Source of the DNA: Coniochaeta sp. PMI_546
Taxonomy: Eukaryota > Ascomycota > Sordariomycetes > Coniochaetales > Coniochaetaceae
Assembly: GCA_021432605.1 (NCBI GenBank)
Contig: MU271153.1
Coordinates: 434,001 to 498,000 of the forward strand
Reading direction: 5' to 3'
DNA: 64,000 bases
The notes beneath the pieces are model-generated. The model was not told the DNA's origin. It ran no database searches and worked only from the letters and a program-made list of their open reading frames with translations. This document shows, in pieces, positions 53,219-62,966 of this stretch (its first letter is position 1; the number at the start of each line of letters is the position of its first letter). A program made the position numbers and the translations under genes.

Positions 53219-55022
53219 ATGTTTTGTTCCCCAAGCACAGGTCTTGGTCTTCTCCTTGCCAGCAGTCTCTGTTCTGCGTTGCCTTCTCTATCTCCGCCAT
53301 CCAACCTTCATTCTCGGGCCGCCTGCTCCGGAAATACTGCTACCACCCGCTCCCAATGGTGTGACTTCTCCATCGACACGGACTACACCACCGAGGCACC
53401 CGACACCGGAGTCACTCGTGAGTACTGGCTCGAGCTGACCGACGTCACCGTGGCTCCAGATGGCGTTTCTCGATCAGGAATGGCCATCAATGGCTCCATC
53501 CCAGGGCCGACTCTCTTTGCTGACTGGGGCGACACTGTCGTTGTCCATGTCACCAACTCACTGACGACCTCCACCAACGGCACCAGCATCCACTTCCACG
53601 GAATACGCCAGAATTACACCAACCAGAACGACGGTGTCTCCGCCATTACACAATGCCCCGTTGCTCCCGGAGCTAGCACGACATACACTTGGAAGGCAGT
53701 TCAGTACGGGTCTACCTGGTACCACTCGCACTTTGCCCTGCAGGCCTGGGAGGGTGTTTTCGGCGGCATCATCATCAACGGTCCAGCCACAGCGGACTAC
53801 GACGAGGACATGGGCATGCTATTCCTAAACGACTGGAGCCATCAGACGGCAGACGAACTCTACATCCAAGCAGAGACTACCGGTCCACCGACCTTGGACA
53901 ACGGGCTGATCAACGGCACGAACGTGTTCGGGTCTGACGGAGATGCAGACCAAACCGGCTCACGCTTCAGCGTCAAGTTCACCGCAGGGTCGTCTTACAG
54001 ACTGCGGCTCGTCAACGGCGCTATCGACAGTCACTTCAAGTTCTCCATCGACAATCACACCCTAACAGTCATCGCGAGTGATCTCGTGCCCATTGTGCCC
54101 TACACCACAACAGTCCTTAACATCGGAATGGGTAAGTCTTGCCACCGCGTGAACCCTCTGCTCAGGCACCGCCTTCTAATTCCAAATCTCGTCCACAGGC
54201 CAACGCTACGACGTCATAGTCACGGCCGACCAGGCCACAACCGACTCCGATTCCCCCTCCTTCTGGCTCCGCGCCATCCCCCAGTCCGCCTGCTCCGACA
54301 ACGACAGCGCCGACAACATCAGAGGCATCGTGTACTACGGCACCACCGCCTCCACGCCCACCAGCACCGGCTACTCCTACACCGACAGCTGCGCCGACGA
54401 GACCGAATCCGTCACCCTGACCCCTTACATCTCCCAGACCGTCGGCGCCACGACCTACTCCGACCTCGAGTCCGCCTCCGTTGGCTTCAACGACGCCGGG
54501 CTCTTCAAGTGGTTCCTCAACAGCACCACCATGCTGGTCGACTGGGCCGACCCCACCCTGCTGCAGGTGGCCTCCAACACCTCGGCCTCCTTCGACACCT
54601 CCGAGGCAGTCTTCGTCCTGGACCAGGCCGACGCATGGGTCTACTTCGTCATCGAGACCGACCTGGCCGTGCCGCACCCCATCCACCTGCACGGCCACGA
54701 CTTCCACCTCCTGGCCCAGGGGACGGGCTCGTACTCCTCCGCCTCGACGACGCTGAACACCGACAACCCCCCGCGCCGCGACACCGCCATGCTGCCCGCC
54801 AGCGGGTTCCTGGTCCTGGCGTTTCAGACGGACAACCCGGGCGCGTGGCTCATGCACTGCCATATCGGGTGGCACACGGCGGAGGGGTTCGCGGTGCAGT
54901 TTGTCGAGCGGGCGGCGGAGATACCTGCCTTGGTCGACTCGGCGAGCTTGGAGGATACCTGTGCTGCTCGGACAACGTACGCGACGGCGGAGGGATTTGT
55001 GCAGGAGGATAGTGGAATTTGA
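53219..55022 (+). CDS. Secreted laccase (three-domain multicopper oxidase, ascomycete type)
   Basis: Predicted 578 residues; exons 53219-54131 and 54199-55022 (phase-1 intron, GTAAGT...CAG). It oxidises phenolics and related compounds with reduction of O2 to water, outside the cell. N-terminal signal peptide MFCSPSTGLGLLLASSLCSA. All four copper blocks are present: SIHFHG (125-127), WYHSHF (169-171), HPIHLHGHDF (464-471) and HCHIGWH (524-530). The type-1 copper axial position, ten residues after the block-4 Cys, is Phe535. In ascomycete laccases I know it is usually Leu; Phe there is associated with high-potential enzymes. The chain ends in EDSGI, matching the C-terminal DSG(L/I/V) plug of asco-laccases that fills the water channel. 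Many N-glycosylation sites. It stands next to a zinc-cluster regulator, which may control it. Confidence 0.95.
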
Positions 55023-55231
55023 GAGTTTGCATCAGGGAGTTGGACGTGTGTGTAGAAACTAGAGCTTTTATGTCGATCATTGTGTAGGTATCTTTTCTGA
55101 GCGGCTGGAATATAAAGCACGTTTCTGTCTCGTACAGGCTTGATTGGGATCTACTCACATGCTCGGGTGCTCTTAAACCGAGACAAAGATGAAGTCAGCA
55201 CGTGTACGTCGTTATCATCATTGATATCTGT

Positions 55232-57532
55232 CTAATGGCCGAGGCCGCCAGAACGGAACGTAAAGCCATAGGTGGCCGGCGTCAGTGAGTCCGGGACGAA
55301 GGGGCCATAGCCGTTCTCGCCCCAAGATATGCCTAGAATCTCGGCAAGTTTCTTAGCGTTGTCGGTATCGCGATTCGGCATGTTCCCCATGAAGCTTTGG
55401 GCCAGATACATTGGATTTGAGGAGAAGCATGTCAGCAGATTTGCTATTGTCTGGATTTTCAATGTGAGTGAGCAGGCCTGTTTGCAAGGTAAAGGGTGTA
55501 GATGGTGGAATGGTTCATGTGTTCACCCACTTTGCTTGTGTGGCCTGACGCAACAGTCAGCGGCCAAAGTGCTGGGTTGACCGGCATTGCTGCGGTCATC
55601 GCCACGCCCACAGAGTCGGCTGCGACCTTCTCAAACTTGGAGACGCCGTCGCGCATTCTCTGCAGGTCGCAACCCTCGTCACGCACCATCTTGTCCAAGA
55701 ACTGCACAAACCAGCCAAGTAGAGACACGTCGGCACGTGCCCCCGGGTGGGTTGGCTGCTTGCACACGAGAGCCAAGAGGACGATACTGGCAGAAAGTGG
55801 AAAGCAAAGCGCGGTCCTGATTGATGTTAGTGGGCGACTTATGCGGGCGGGATGCACGGCGAGAGGTGGTCTTGAGATAAAATTCCTTACCAAAGCCGAG
55901 TAAACGACGAAGATGCAAAATGTGACAGCGACCGTATGGCACCTCTGGCAGCATCTCTGGCCGTGGATTCGTGACTACTGGTTTGGTCGTGGCTGGAGTC
56001 GGTGACCTGGCGAGCGTCCAAATTCTGCGACCTAGCGTGCCGGACGGAAGCCCAGCAAAGCATGCACAGGCTGTTGTAGTACACCAAGTGGAGCATGACG
56101 ACCGAGAAGTCCGTCGCCTCGACACTGTCGGCACTTACGGGCTGGTCGTGGCAGTCTGGACGAAACTCGAGGGGGATTTGGAGTCTCCAGGCCTCAAGCT
56201 CCGACTCCAGGGCCAAGAGGTCTGCCTGGTTGGGGGTGATAAGTAGGGTGCCAAGCCGCGATTGAATCAAAGCTAGCTCCGCCCTGGATTTGAAGACAGC
56301 ATCTCGCGAAAAACTATTTATTGACCGGTTTGGTGCGGAGGGTGATCCGGCTGGGAGTCCACTCCAGTCTGGAAGTTCAATCGGGGTAAGTTGATTGGCA
56401 TGCACGGGAGGCAGTCCATTCGTCACGGCCATGTCCATGTCGAGGACGAAAGCAGCCCAGAAAAGCCGGCTACGATCCTCCACTTCAACTGGTGGCTGGG
56501 TGTTCTCAGATGTGGCATTGATGTGTAACCCGGCGGAGTGTTGCATCCTGACGGCGATTGACAATAGCAGCGCCGTTGTACGCGTGTCTGCCGACTGTCG
56601 CATGTATAGGGCCATTGCCAGCACAGCTTGTGCCGCTCTGAGGCCGTCAGCGTGGATAATGAGTTCGGGAAGGACGGCGTAGGCGTTCCGGAAGAACGCC
56701 CAGGAGTATACCGCCACTTCGCGAAATGCGCTGCTCAGCGTCTTGAGGTAAATGCCGCTGGCAATGGTGGCATTTGTGAGGCCCTGCCACCAGTCATCAG
56801 ACAGGCGAACCGCATCCGGGCGCCTGATCTGATCGAGAAACCAAGGCAACCGCAGGAATGGAAGCTCTGAATACACCTCATCGAGCAAGTTCTCGACCAG
56901 GAACATCTCTGACCGCCCTGCAGTCAGGGGAGAAAGGGATATTCTATCGAGGCGCTTGGTGGAATCTTCTCGCTGCCAGAGCTTGAAACGCTCAGATATC
57001 TCCTGGGAGTGTTGTATCGCCCTGTTGAGAATTGACGTTTCCTGCGGGTCGGCAGCTGGAGGGCTGTCGTGAGAAGCCAACAGCGGCTCCGGAGCGTTTG
57101 AAGCCCCGATGTCCTTGGTCGGTTGTTGTCGCAGCATGGATTCCATCGTGGCCAAGCGCTCCTCGAGCGCTTCAATTCGACGTTTGCTGCGCGCGGTCAT
57201 AAGCACTTGCCGCTCAATTCTCCAGATCATCTAAAGGGCGATGTACCTCTTTCCAGGTCCGCGCATTTTCCGGATGGCAGGATAGACGCAACTATGGCCG
57301 CCACCAGCACAGGATGAGCAGATGGGCGTTTCACCGTCACATCGTGTCTTTGCTGTCCTACATCGCGCGCATGCCTAGAGAGCGTGGTCAGAGAATTAAA
57401 TCGAGCCAGGTCTTTAGGAGTCCAGTAAGTACGTGCCTTAGAGACGCGTGGCCCTCGTCGTCTCTTCCTCGATGCAGTGCCACGGGCCATCTCGGACCCA
57501 GTCAGGTCGGCTGAAGACTGACGATGAGACAT
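55232..57532 (-). CDS. Zn2Cys6 fungal-specific transcription factor
   Basis: Predicted 683-residue nuclear regulator from five exons: 57532-57437, 57374-57247, 57186-55891, 55816-55531 and 55477-55232; every join keeps frame. The basic N-terminus SRKRRRGPRVSK leads straight into a perfect binuclear zinc cluster, C34-x2-C37-x6-C44-x6-C51-x2-C54-x6-C61 (ACARCRTAKTRCDGE then TPICSSCAGGGHSC). This needs intron 1 (57375-57436) to have a GC donor (AAG|GCACGT) with acceptor CTCTAG; no GT donor in the right phase works. A linker and coiled coil follow (SKRRIEALEERLATMESML). The fungal-specific middle homology region spans about residues 150-480 (FLRLPWFLDQIRRPDAVRL, MQHSAGLHINATSE, DRSRLFWAAFVLDMDMAVTN). 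The C-terminus is hydrophobic and ends FTFRSGGLGH. Divergent from the NmrA-like gene with 460 bases between starts, and 209 bases from the laccase stop. Confidence 0.9.
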
Positions 57533-57992
57533 TTTGGTGACAGTGGCTGATTTGGTTATAGTTGTTGATGCCTGATGTGTTGTTCAGGTCCGGGAGCAAA
57601 TTGCATCCGGCTGGTAGGGGCTAGCGATGGCGCATTGATGCTGAGAAATGGCCGAGTGGGGTGGTTGTAGGCTATTCTAGGTCTAGCTTCGAGGTCTAGT
57701 GAGTGGTTGTTAATAAATGGTATCGTAAGCAGAGGCACTCTGGCCCGGAACCAATCTGGATCCGGCTGGATTTCAGGCCATGGTGTAAGTCGAGAATGTT
57801 ATGCCACAATCGCCGGCAACATCGAGTATAAAAGCGATGGATGTCTCCAACATGTTGTCCTTGTCTTTTGCTTCATCCAGCACCTTGTCACACACAACAG
57901 ACACACACACACACACACTCTCTCTCTTTTTCTCTCTCTGGCACTTGTGCCCTCTAGTTGTATAGAAAATAACCTAGCAACCCATTCACACA
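57533..57992. promoter_or_regulatory. Bidirectional promoter between Zn2Cys6 factor and NmrA-like gene
   Basis: The 460 bases separate two divergent start codons, so both promoters must share the region. Near the NmrA-like gene it carries an (AC)n-(CT)n microsatellite in the likely 5' leader. Sites for the neighbouring regulator, if it acts locally, would be expected here; CGG triplets are present but no convincing palindrome was picked out. Confidence 0.55.
57901..57939. repeat. (AC)n-(CT)n compound microsatellite
   Basis: Nine AC units followed by CT-rich units, ending about 55 bases upstream of the NmrA-like start codon. Length variation between isolates is likely. Confidence 0.85.
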
Positions 57993-59173
57993 ATGGCAAT
58001 CGTCGCAGTCGCAGGAGGCACCGGCAATGTTGGCCGCACCATCGTAGAAGCCCTTGTGGCTACCGGGAAGCATGAAGTCAAGATCCTGTCTCGAAAGGTA
58101 CGCACCCATACCACTCACCTTATCACGCCTCCTCCCTCCTCCCCCTTGAACAGCATTGCTAATCGGACACGGGCTTTGCGACAAGTAGCCCAATCCCGAC
58201 CTTGAGGCAGAGATCGGTGTGCCGATTTTGGCAGTCGATTATTCCGACGTCGATGCCTTAGTGAAAGTGCTCGAGGACAACAACATCCACACTGTTATCT
58301 CGGGCATTGCAATGCACAACCCCGACGGCAGTGCGCCGCATGAGAACGAGCTGATTCGGGCAGCTGATCTGTCCAAGGTCACCAAGAGACTCATTTCGAG
58401 CGACTGGGGCACCCCTTTCCATGAAGAGTAGGTCGTGCGCACTTCTGGACTGACACCTTGTACTCCGTCGGATCTCGGACTTACGCGTGAGACTGTATGG
58501 CAGACAAATCGGGGCGATCCCGTCGGTGCTTCACAAGCTCAATGCCCAGAAGGAGCTGCAGAAGACCAAGAACCTCGAATACACCATCTTCCACAACGGC
58601 TTCTTTATGGACTACTGGGGCATTCCCGGAGTCAAGTCGAACCTGGAGAGAACCCCCCTTGTGTTCTGGTTGGACATACCCAACAACGCCGCCGCCGTCC
58701 CCGGGTCCGGTAACACGCCCGCCGTCTTCACCCACACCGTCGATGTCGCCAAGTTTGTCGCTGCTAGCCTGGACCTCCCGAAGTGGGAACCCCAGACCTT
58801 CGTATTCGGCGACAGAGTGACGTGGAATGAGTTTGTCCGCTTGGCCGAGGAGACCAAGGGTAAGCAATTTCTGATCCAGACTTAGACATAGTTCATCTTA
58901 TCATGCTAATCCTGTACAGGGGTCAAGTTCAACGTTGCCTACGACAGCGTGGAGAAGCTGAAGTCGGGCCAGGTCACCGAGCTACCCGGTCAGGTCCCGC
59001 TGTACCAATTCATCCCCAAGCCGGCCTTGCAGGGTCTGGCAGCGACTTTCGGCCTGTGGTTCGAGCAGGGTTTTATCGACCTCAAGCCCGCAAAGTTCTT
59101 GAACGAGTCGTTCCCGGAGATCAAGCCGTTGAAGGTGAAGGAGATGCTGGACAAGGCGTGGAAAAAGGCTTAG
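57993..59173 (+). CDS. NmrA-like / isoflavone-reductase-like NAD(P)-binding protein
   Basis: Predicted 317-residue cytosolic atypical short-chain dehydrogenase. Exons are 57993-58097, 58189-58427, 58504-58859 and 58920-59173; phases agree at all three joins (donors GTACGC, GTAGGT, GTAAGC). The N-terminal Rossmann fold opens MAIVAVAGGTGNVGRTIVEA with GGTGNVG as the dinucleotide loop and ILSRKPNPD as the end of beta-2, where an Arg often selects NADPH. VISGIAMHNPDG follows, then TVDVAKFVAASLDLPKW near the C-terminal substrate region. Family members are either reductases of phenylpropanoid or quinone-like compounds or redox-sensing regulators such as NmrA. The sequence does not settle which; location beside a laccase and a regulator favours an enzyme. 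The length is usual for the family. It converges on the aconitase-like gene. Confidence 0.88.
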
Positions 59174-59765
59174 ACAGAGCTGGATGTCTGGCGGTTGATC
59201 AGTGACAAATCCAACACTGTTCAATAGACTGTTTAGTCTATCTATATCGGAGGGTGCATGCAGCATTGCGTTGACGGACTATTTCACTTACTCGTTCGCC
59301 GTAGGATGTAGGAGTGCAATGGGATGATTAGTCCTTGCCGTAAGTCCAGGTTCTAGGCTCGTGAATACTATATACTGAGCATGGCAGTCGGCAATTGAGA
59401 TTTGAGAAGGGTGAAGGTGATAGCGGTCAGTAAAGCAGTGCAAGTCCAAGTTCATCTGCATGTTTGTGTGTTGCAGTGTGGCAATGCAACCTAACCGACA
59501 TGAGTACCGATACATAGTAGAAATGACCGGCTCAGCAGGTGTGCGATTTATAAGACGCCAGTGTTCGTTAGGCTGGGTTCGTGAAAAAAAAGAGAGTATC
59601 GTATCCATGCTCATGTTCAGCACTCCACGCCTGAAGCAGTTCTAGGAGATGTTTATATTAAATGGAAGGCTCCAATAAATAAGCTCACATGAGGCTTTCG
59701 ACGTGATCACATCAACGTATCTGACTACAGCTAGCTACTTACTAGGAGGTAGGTCCAACCATCGC
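59174..59765. other. Convergent 3' intergenic region, 0.6 kb
   Basis: Between the stops of the NmrA-like gene (rightward) and the aconitase-like gene (leftward). No additional feature recognised. Confidence 0.55.
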
Positions 59766-61979
59766 TCACCATGCAAGCTTGCCGTTTCCCTTGACCTCAA
59801 TCCCGTCCACAACTCCATTCTTGAGCCCCGGTCCAGCGGAGACAGCATCCTGCAGATATTTGAACAGCGCATGCCCATGCAAGTCATACATTCTGAGCAG
59901 GCCTCCAGCAGCAATCAACCTCTCCTCAATAGCATCTAACCGGAACTCAAAGCTCTCACCGCCACACACAACCACTCTCCTCTCAATATCAATGCTAACC
60001 TCGCTCCCCTCCTGGGCCAGCTCGTAGAACCTGTCATCCCGCACCTTGATGCCCAGTAACCCGCTATTGGCCTGGTTCCGCGCGTATATGAACGCGAAGC
60101 TCCGCGCTACAACCGCCTTGATTCCCGCGGCCAGCAGCGCCCTGGGCGCCTGCTCGCGTGACGACCCCGTGCCAAACGCCGTCTCTGCCACCAGGACCGT
60201 GGCGCCGGCTCGAGCCCGGTCATAGAACTCCGGCCGCGTGTGGCAGAAGGCACCGCGACCGAGCTGTTCAGGTGTCGGGCTCCCCAGGCAGATCTCCGTT
60301 GGCGCTATCGAGTCCGTGTCCACGTTGTCGCCAAAACGCTGGACGAGGCCTTGTATAAGACGAGGAAGCGAGCTGGTTGGGTCTTCCTGTTGCTGCGTCT
60401 GCAACGGTGCTGCTTCTGACGTGGTTGTGGTTTTTGTGGGAGCCGCGCCTTTCTCGATCGCGGCGTTGGTACGCGTGGCCGGCAATGGCTCGCTGTAAAC
60501 TGGATCGGCAGCTGGGTCGATACTTGGCGAATAGTAATCGCGAAGTTTGTCGTATTCAGTGAAATCGATCCGATCCAAAAGGTCCTGCGGACTCTGGAGC
60601 GTCATGGTAAAGCTAGACGCTGCCACGGTCGCTGCAGAGGCAAGATTTGCGATTGAACCTGTTACTCAGGGGTTAGCAGACATCGCTAGTCAGAGGTTAC
60701 GTAGCTGCTGTTACAGGGGGGGAAGTATCGTACCAGGGCCCATCCTGTCTCTGTAGTTCCTGTTTTGTGAGGATAACCAGACCTCTCCTTTGCCGGCTTT
60801 ATCTATGCCCATGCCGACGCAGTAGCTGCACCCCGGCGCGCCGACAGTGAACCCTGCTTCTTGGTACGCATCGATCAGGCCCAGGCGACGAAGCTTCTCG
60901 GTGATGTCGAGAGACCCTGGTGTCACGCGACGCAGACCTCGCGTAACCGGCTTCATACCTGCCTTCAGCCCTTCTCGGAGCACAAGCCCCGCAAGTATCA
61001 GGTCTTCTTCAGTGGTCGTACATGCTCCGATAAAACAGCCCTGCAGCTCTGGCAGATCGGCCTGCGACACCGGAACCACGTTGTCCGGGCTCGGATAAAG
61101 TGCCACGCAGTGCTCCAACTTCGACAAATCAATCTGGTACTCCCCGGCGTACCTCGCATTAGCGTCCGGCTTGAAGAAGATGGCATCGGACTTGTGCCGC
61201 TTTTCCGGTCTTCGAGCGATATACTCAGTCGTAATGGCGTCGGGCACGACGAGCGCGCCGATACCGCCAAGCTCGGTCACCATGTTACAGATGGCAAACC
61301 TGGCGTCACAACTGAGCCATCTGAGACCCTCGCCCGTGAACTCAACCAGCCTCTCTGCCGCCACAGTGTTTCTCTTCAGCTGACCTAGGACGCCTAGGAT
61401 GACGTCTTTCCCACCCAGACCAAGAGGCGGCCGTCCCACGAGGCGGATACAGAGGACCTCCGGCATCTTTAGAAACGTCTCCCCGGTCACAACCTGCATC
61501 AGCACGTCGGTGATGCCCATGCCGATTGCCAACGCCCCAAGACTGCCGGCACTGCCAGTATGGCTGTCGGCGCCGATGACGAGCTGGCCCGGCTGGCAAC
61601 GCTTGCGGTAGAAATCGGTGTGCATGATTGTTGTGTTTGGCGGGTTGTAGTTGTCGCCTAGATCCATATCTTTGGCGATCCGCTCGCACTTCTCGATGAT
61701 GCCCTTTTCCCGCGGGCGATCGTTCACGCGAGGATCCACCATGTGGTCCGGCGCGAGCCAGAAGCGGTCCTTGCGACGGAACGACGGCCGGCCGAGGGCG
61801 TTGTAGTTGGGTTCCATGCTGTTCCACGCCGCTTCCGAGCACAGCAGCCATGACGGTCTCAAGAGCAGCACCTGGTCTGTGGGGATGGAGCTAGGGGTCG
61901 AGGAGAGGCCAATGGCGTGATGGATGAGGACTTTCTCGCACGCATTGAGACCCCCCCTTTCGACTGTGGCGTCTGCCAT
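59766..61979 (-). CDS. Single-chain aconitase-superfamily dehydratase (isopropylmalate isomerase/homoaconitase-like)
   Basis: Predicted 712 residues from exons 61979-60734 and 60658-59766 (intron 60659-60733, GTACGA...AACAG). The large (LeuC-like) part holds PGQLVIGADSHTGSAGSLGA and three probable 4Fe-4S cysteines: one in FIGACTTTEEDL and two in GAPGCSYCVGMG. The usual GSCTN at the first is GACTT here. The splice joins MGPG to SIANLASAATVAASS, the standard aconitase linker into the swivel (LeuD-like) domain, which has GDNVDTDSIAP and ETAFGTGSSREQAPRALLAA (usual SSREHA). It lacks an evident mitochondrial presequence (MADATVERGGLNACEK), unlike Lys4 and Aco1. At 712 residues it is shorter than fungal Leu1 (about 780). 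These traits suggest a divergent paralogue acting on a tri- or dicarboxylate other than the standard ones. Substrate unknown. Confidence 0.86.
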
Positions 61980-62966
61980 TTGGAGATCTGGCCTTAGGCT
62001 TGAGGCGTCAGGAATTAGGGTGAGGTGTTTGCCTGAGTTTAGGAGTCAATATGAGCCATGAGACTGGAGGCACCTTCTGCAGTGACTGACAGTGTTAAGA
62101 GGAGTTTGTTGTCGACCGTGTCGCACAATTGCCGAGCATTGTACAGCCTTCTCGTTATGTGTATTAGAGCACCGCCGGAAGTCGGCACCGGTAGCGTCTC
62201 CGAGTTGACACCGACGTGACCGGGGATTCGATCGGCATGCAGCCGGGGTCTGTGATTAGCGGCTACATGTTGTCCTAGCGCATCGGCTTCACTCCGACCG
62301 AGATTTCTGAATGTGTCTCCCCCGCATCATGATCTGCACTAAGAGCCGTTCGACCCGGGCACGACGCCCTAATGCTTATTTACTGACCAGGACTAACCTT
62401 CAAGTGAGTCTCGGCATGTACATCAGCTCCCGAAAGCCAATGTCTGAGAAGCAAAAGGTAAGCGGTGATAACCTCAACCCCGATCATTACGAGGGTCACC
62501 ACCCCTGGTCATGCTCAGTCGCTATAGCGGCAGTTGCAATCCTCTACACTGGTGTTATCCGTACACAACTCCCGATATACTGAACAGCCCATAACTCCGT
62601 CTGCAATGTAAGCGCCTGTCGAACTATACACATTAGCTTCATGCAGGATACCAGTTTGCTGGGACGGGGAGCGATCTATCTTTAGTTAGCCAAGGTTCCG
62701 CACCAAGAAGATTCCACCCCGGCCTGATTGCTCAACAAAAATGGCTGGTCATTACCATGGGAGTGGTAAAGTTAGTAGGTCGACTAACTCGTGTTCCCTC
62801 GAAGCTGTTGATCAACCATTTATAACCATCGCTAATCACCGTGGATTGCGTCTTGAGTCTGAGTGAGCTTCAACTCAGGTTCGAGGGACTCACTCCTAAA
62901 CGCTTTCTCCCTTCATCATTTCCTTTGGCCGTGTGCTTTCGAGATAAGACTCTCGACATCTTCGGC
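61980..62966. promoter_or_regulatory. Divergent promoter region between aconitase-like gene and MFS transporter, 1 kb
   Basis: Both flanking genes start outward from here. It is rich in CGG/CCG triplets around 62168-62250 (for example agtcggcaccggtagc and accggggattcgatcggc), the half-site type recognised by zinc-cluster factors, but no spaced palindrome stands out enough to call a site. No gene is seen within it. Confidence 0.45.

Noticed and set aside
54162-54875. 237-codon minus-strand open frame inside the laccase gene
   Set aside because: Gly/Val/Arg-rich mirror of the biased laccase exon 2.
53219-55012. Unspliced 597-codon reading of the laccase locus
   Set aside because: After about codon 305 it leaves the laccase sequence for His/Arg/Pro-rich noise; the GTAAGT...CAG intron restores the copper-binding C-terminal domain.
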